Below are positions 6,369 to 6,472 of a stretch of DNA of 6,472 bases, piece after piece (the first letter of the stretch is position 1; each line of letters starts with the position of its first letter). The stretch spans positions 1 through 6,472 of the forward strand of contig JAICMT010000093.1 of the NCBI GenBank assembly GCA_025929125.1, in the 5' to 3' direction. Made by a program: the position numbers and the translations under genes. Below the pieces are notes generated by a model that was not told the DNA's origin, searched no databases, and worked only from the letters and a program-made list of their open reading frames with translations. The DNA comes from Acidobacteriaceae bacterium (lineage in GTDB: Bacteria; Acidobacteriota; Terriglobia; Terriglobales; Acidobacteriaceae).

Positions 6369-6472
6369 ATGGCGACTGCAACGCTTGAGACATCGAACCA
6401 CGCAACCACCCCACGGCAGAACGGCCGTACCATTCGGGTCGAGGTTTACCGCCAGGAAACTCCCGACAAGCC
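6369..6472 (+). CDS. sdhB: Succinate dehydrogenase iron-sulfur subunit (partial, 3' end outside window)
   Basis: The first 34 codons of the iron-sulfur subunit, which carries electrons from the SdhA flavin to the SdhC hemes and quinone. ATG 6369 is preceded by GAGGG (6354-6358) at 10 bases. After a variable N-terminus of about 20 residues (MATATLETSNHATTPRQNG) the protein reads TIRVEVYRQETPDK, which matches the first beta strand of the N-terminal ferredoxin-like domain of SdhB proteins (compare the general pattern I-R-V-x-[VI]-x-R-Q-x-x-P-D). The cysteine cluster ligands lie beyond the window. Identity rests on this short match plus its position in the sdhC-sdhA operon. Confidence 0.88.
   Translation, partial: MATATLETSNHATTPRQNGRTIRVEVYRQETPDK

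Noticed and set aside
1..6472. A novel defence, mobile or biosynthetic system
   Set aside because: All sizeable genes except the two noted unknowns are standard core metabolism. There are no terminal repeats, integrase, transposase or CRISPR repeats, and no compositional break that I can see.

Overview
This is a GC-rich (roughly 60%) bacterial chromosomal segment of core energy and housekeeping genes. The style fits Acidobacteriota (class Terriglobia): a Bacillus-type single-anchor succinate dehydrogenase in the order C-A-B, a K+-independent proton pyrophosphatase, and a RdgB with a MAEID...LSHRGRAL C-terminus. The phylum is inferred from remembered family resemblance, not from a search. I see no mobile element, CRISPR array, rRNA or tRNA, and no gene-free stretch longer than 300 bases.

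Layout. Bases 1-191 hold the 3' end of a plus-strand gene whose last ~60 codons are studded with Cys-Cys pairs. A GC-rich hairpin (218-245) separates it from the convergent hppA (2469-265, minus), a complete K+-independent H+-translocating pyrophosphatase that probably starts at a TTG codon. hppA diverges from rdgB (2560-3192, plus), which encodes a house-cleaning pyrophosphatase for non-canonical purine NTPs; the 90-base gap between them carries an imperfect inverted repeat. After rdgB comes the control region of a succinate dehydrogenase operon. It contains two copies of a 10-base direct repeat exactly 20 bases apart, a good sigma70-type promoter (3243-3271), and a leader that can fold in two competing ways around the Shine-Dalgarno. 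The operon then runs sdhC (3353-4165), sdhA (4206-5981), a small single-helix membrane protein gene (6060-6248), and sdhB (from 6369, cut by the window end).

How they work together. SdhC, SdhA and SdhB form complex II (succinate:menaquinone or fumarate reductase type), linking the TCA cycle to the membrane quinone pool. HppA uses pyrophosphate from biosynthesis to pump protons across the same membrane. RdgB also releases pyrophosphate, but its proximity to hppA need not be functional.

Most worth following up: the unassigned small membrane protein inserted between sdhA and sdhB, the direct repeats upstream of the sdh promoter, and the Cys-pair tail at the left edge. The window otherwise looks like ordinary core genome, and I find no clear sign of a wholly new multi-gene system.
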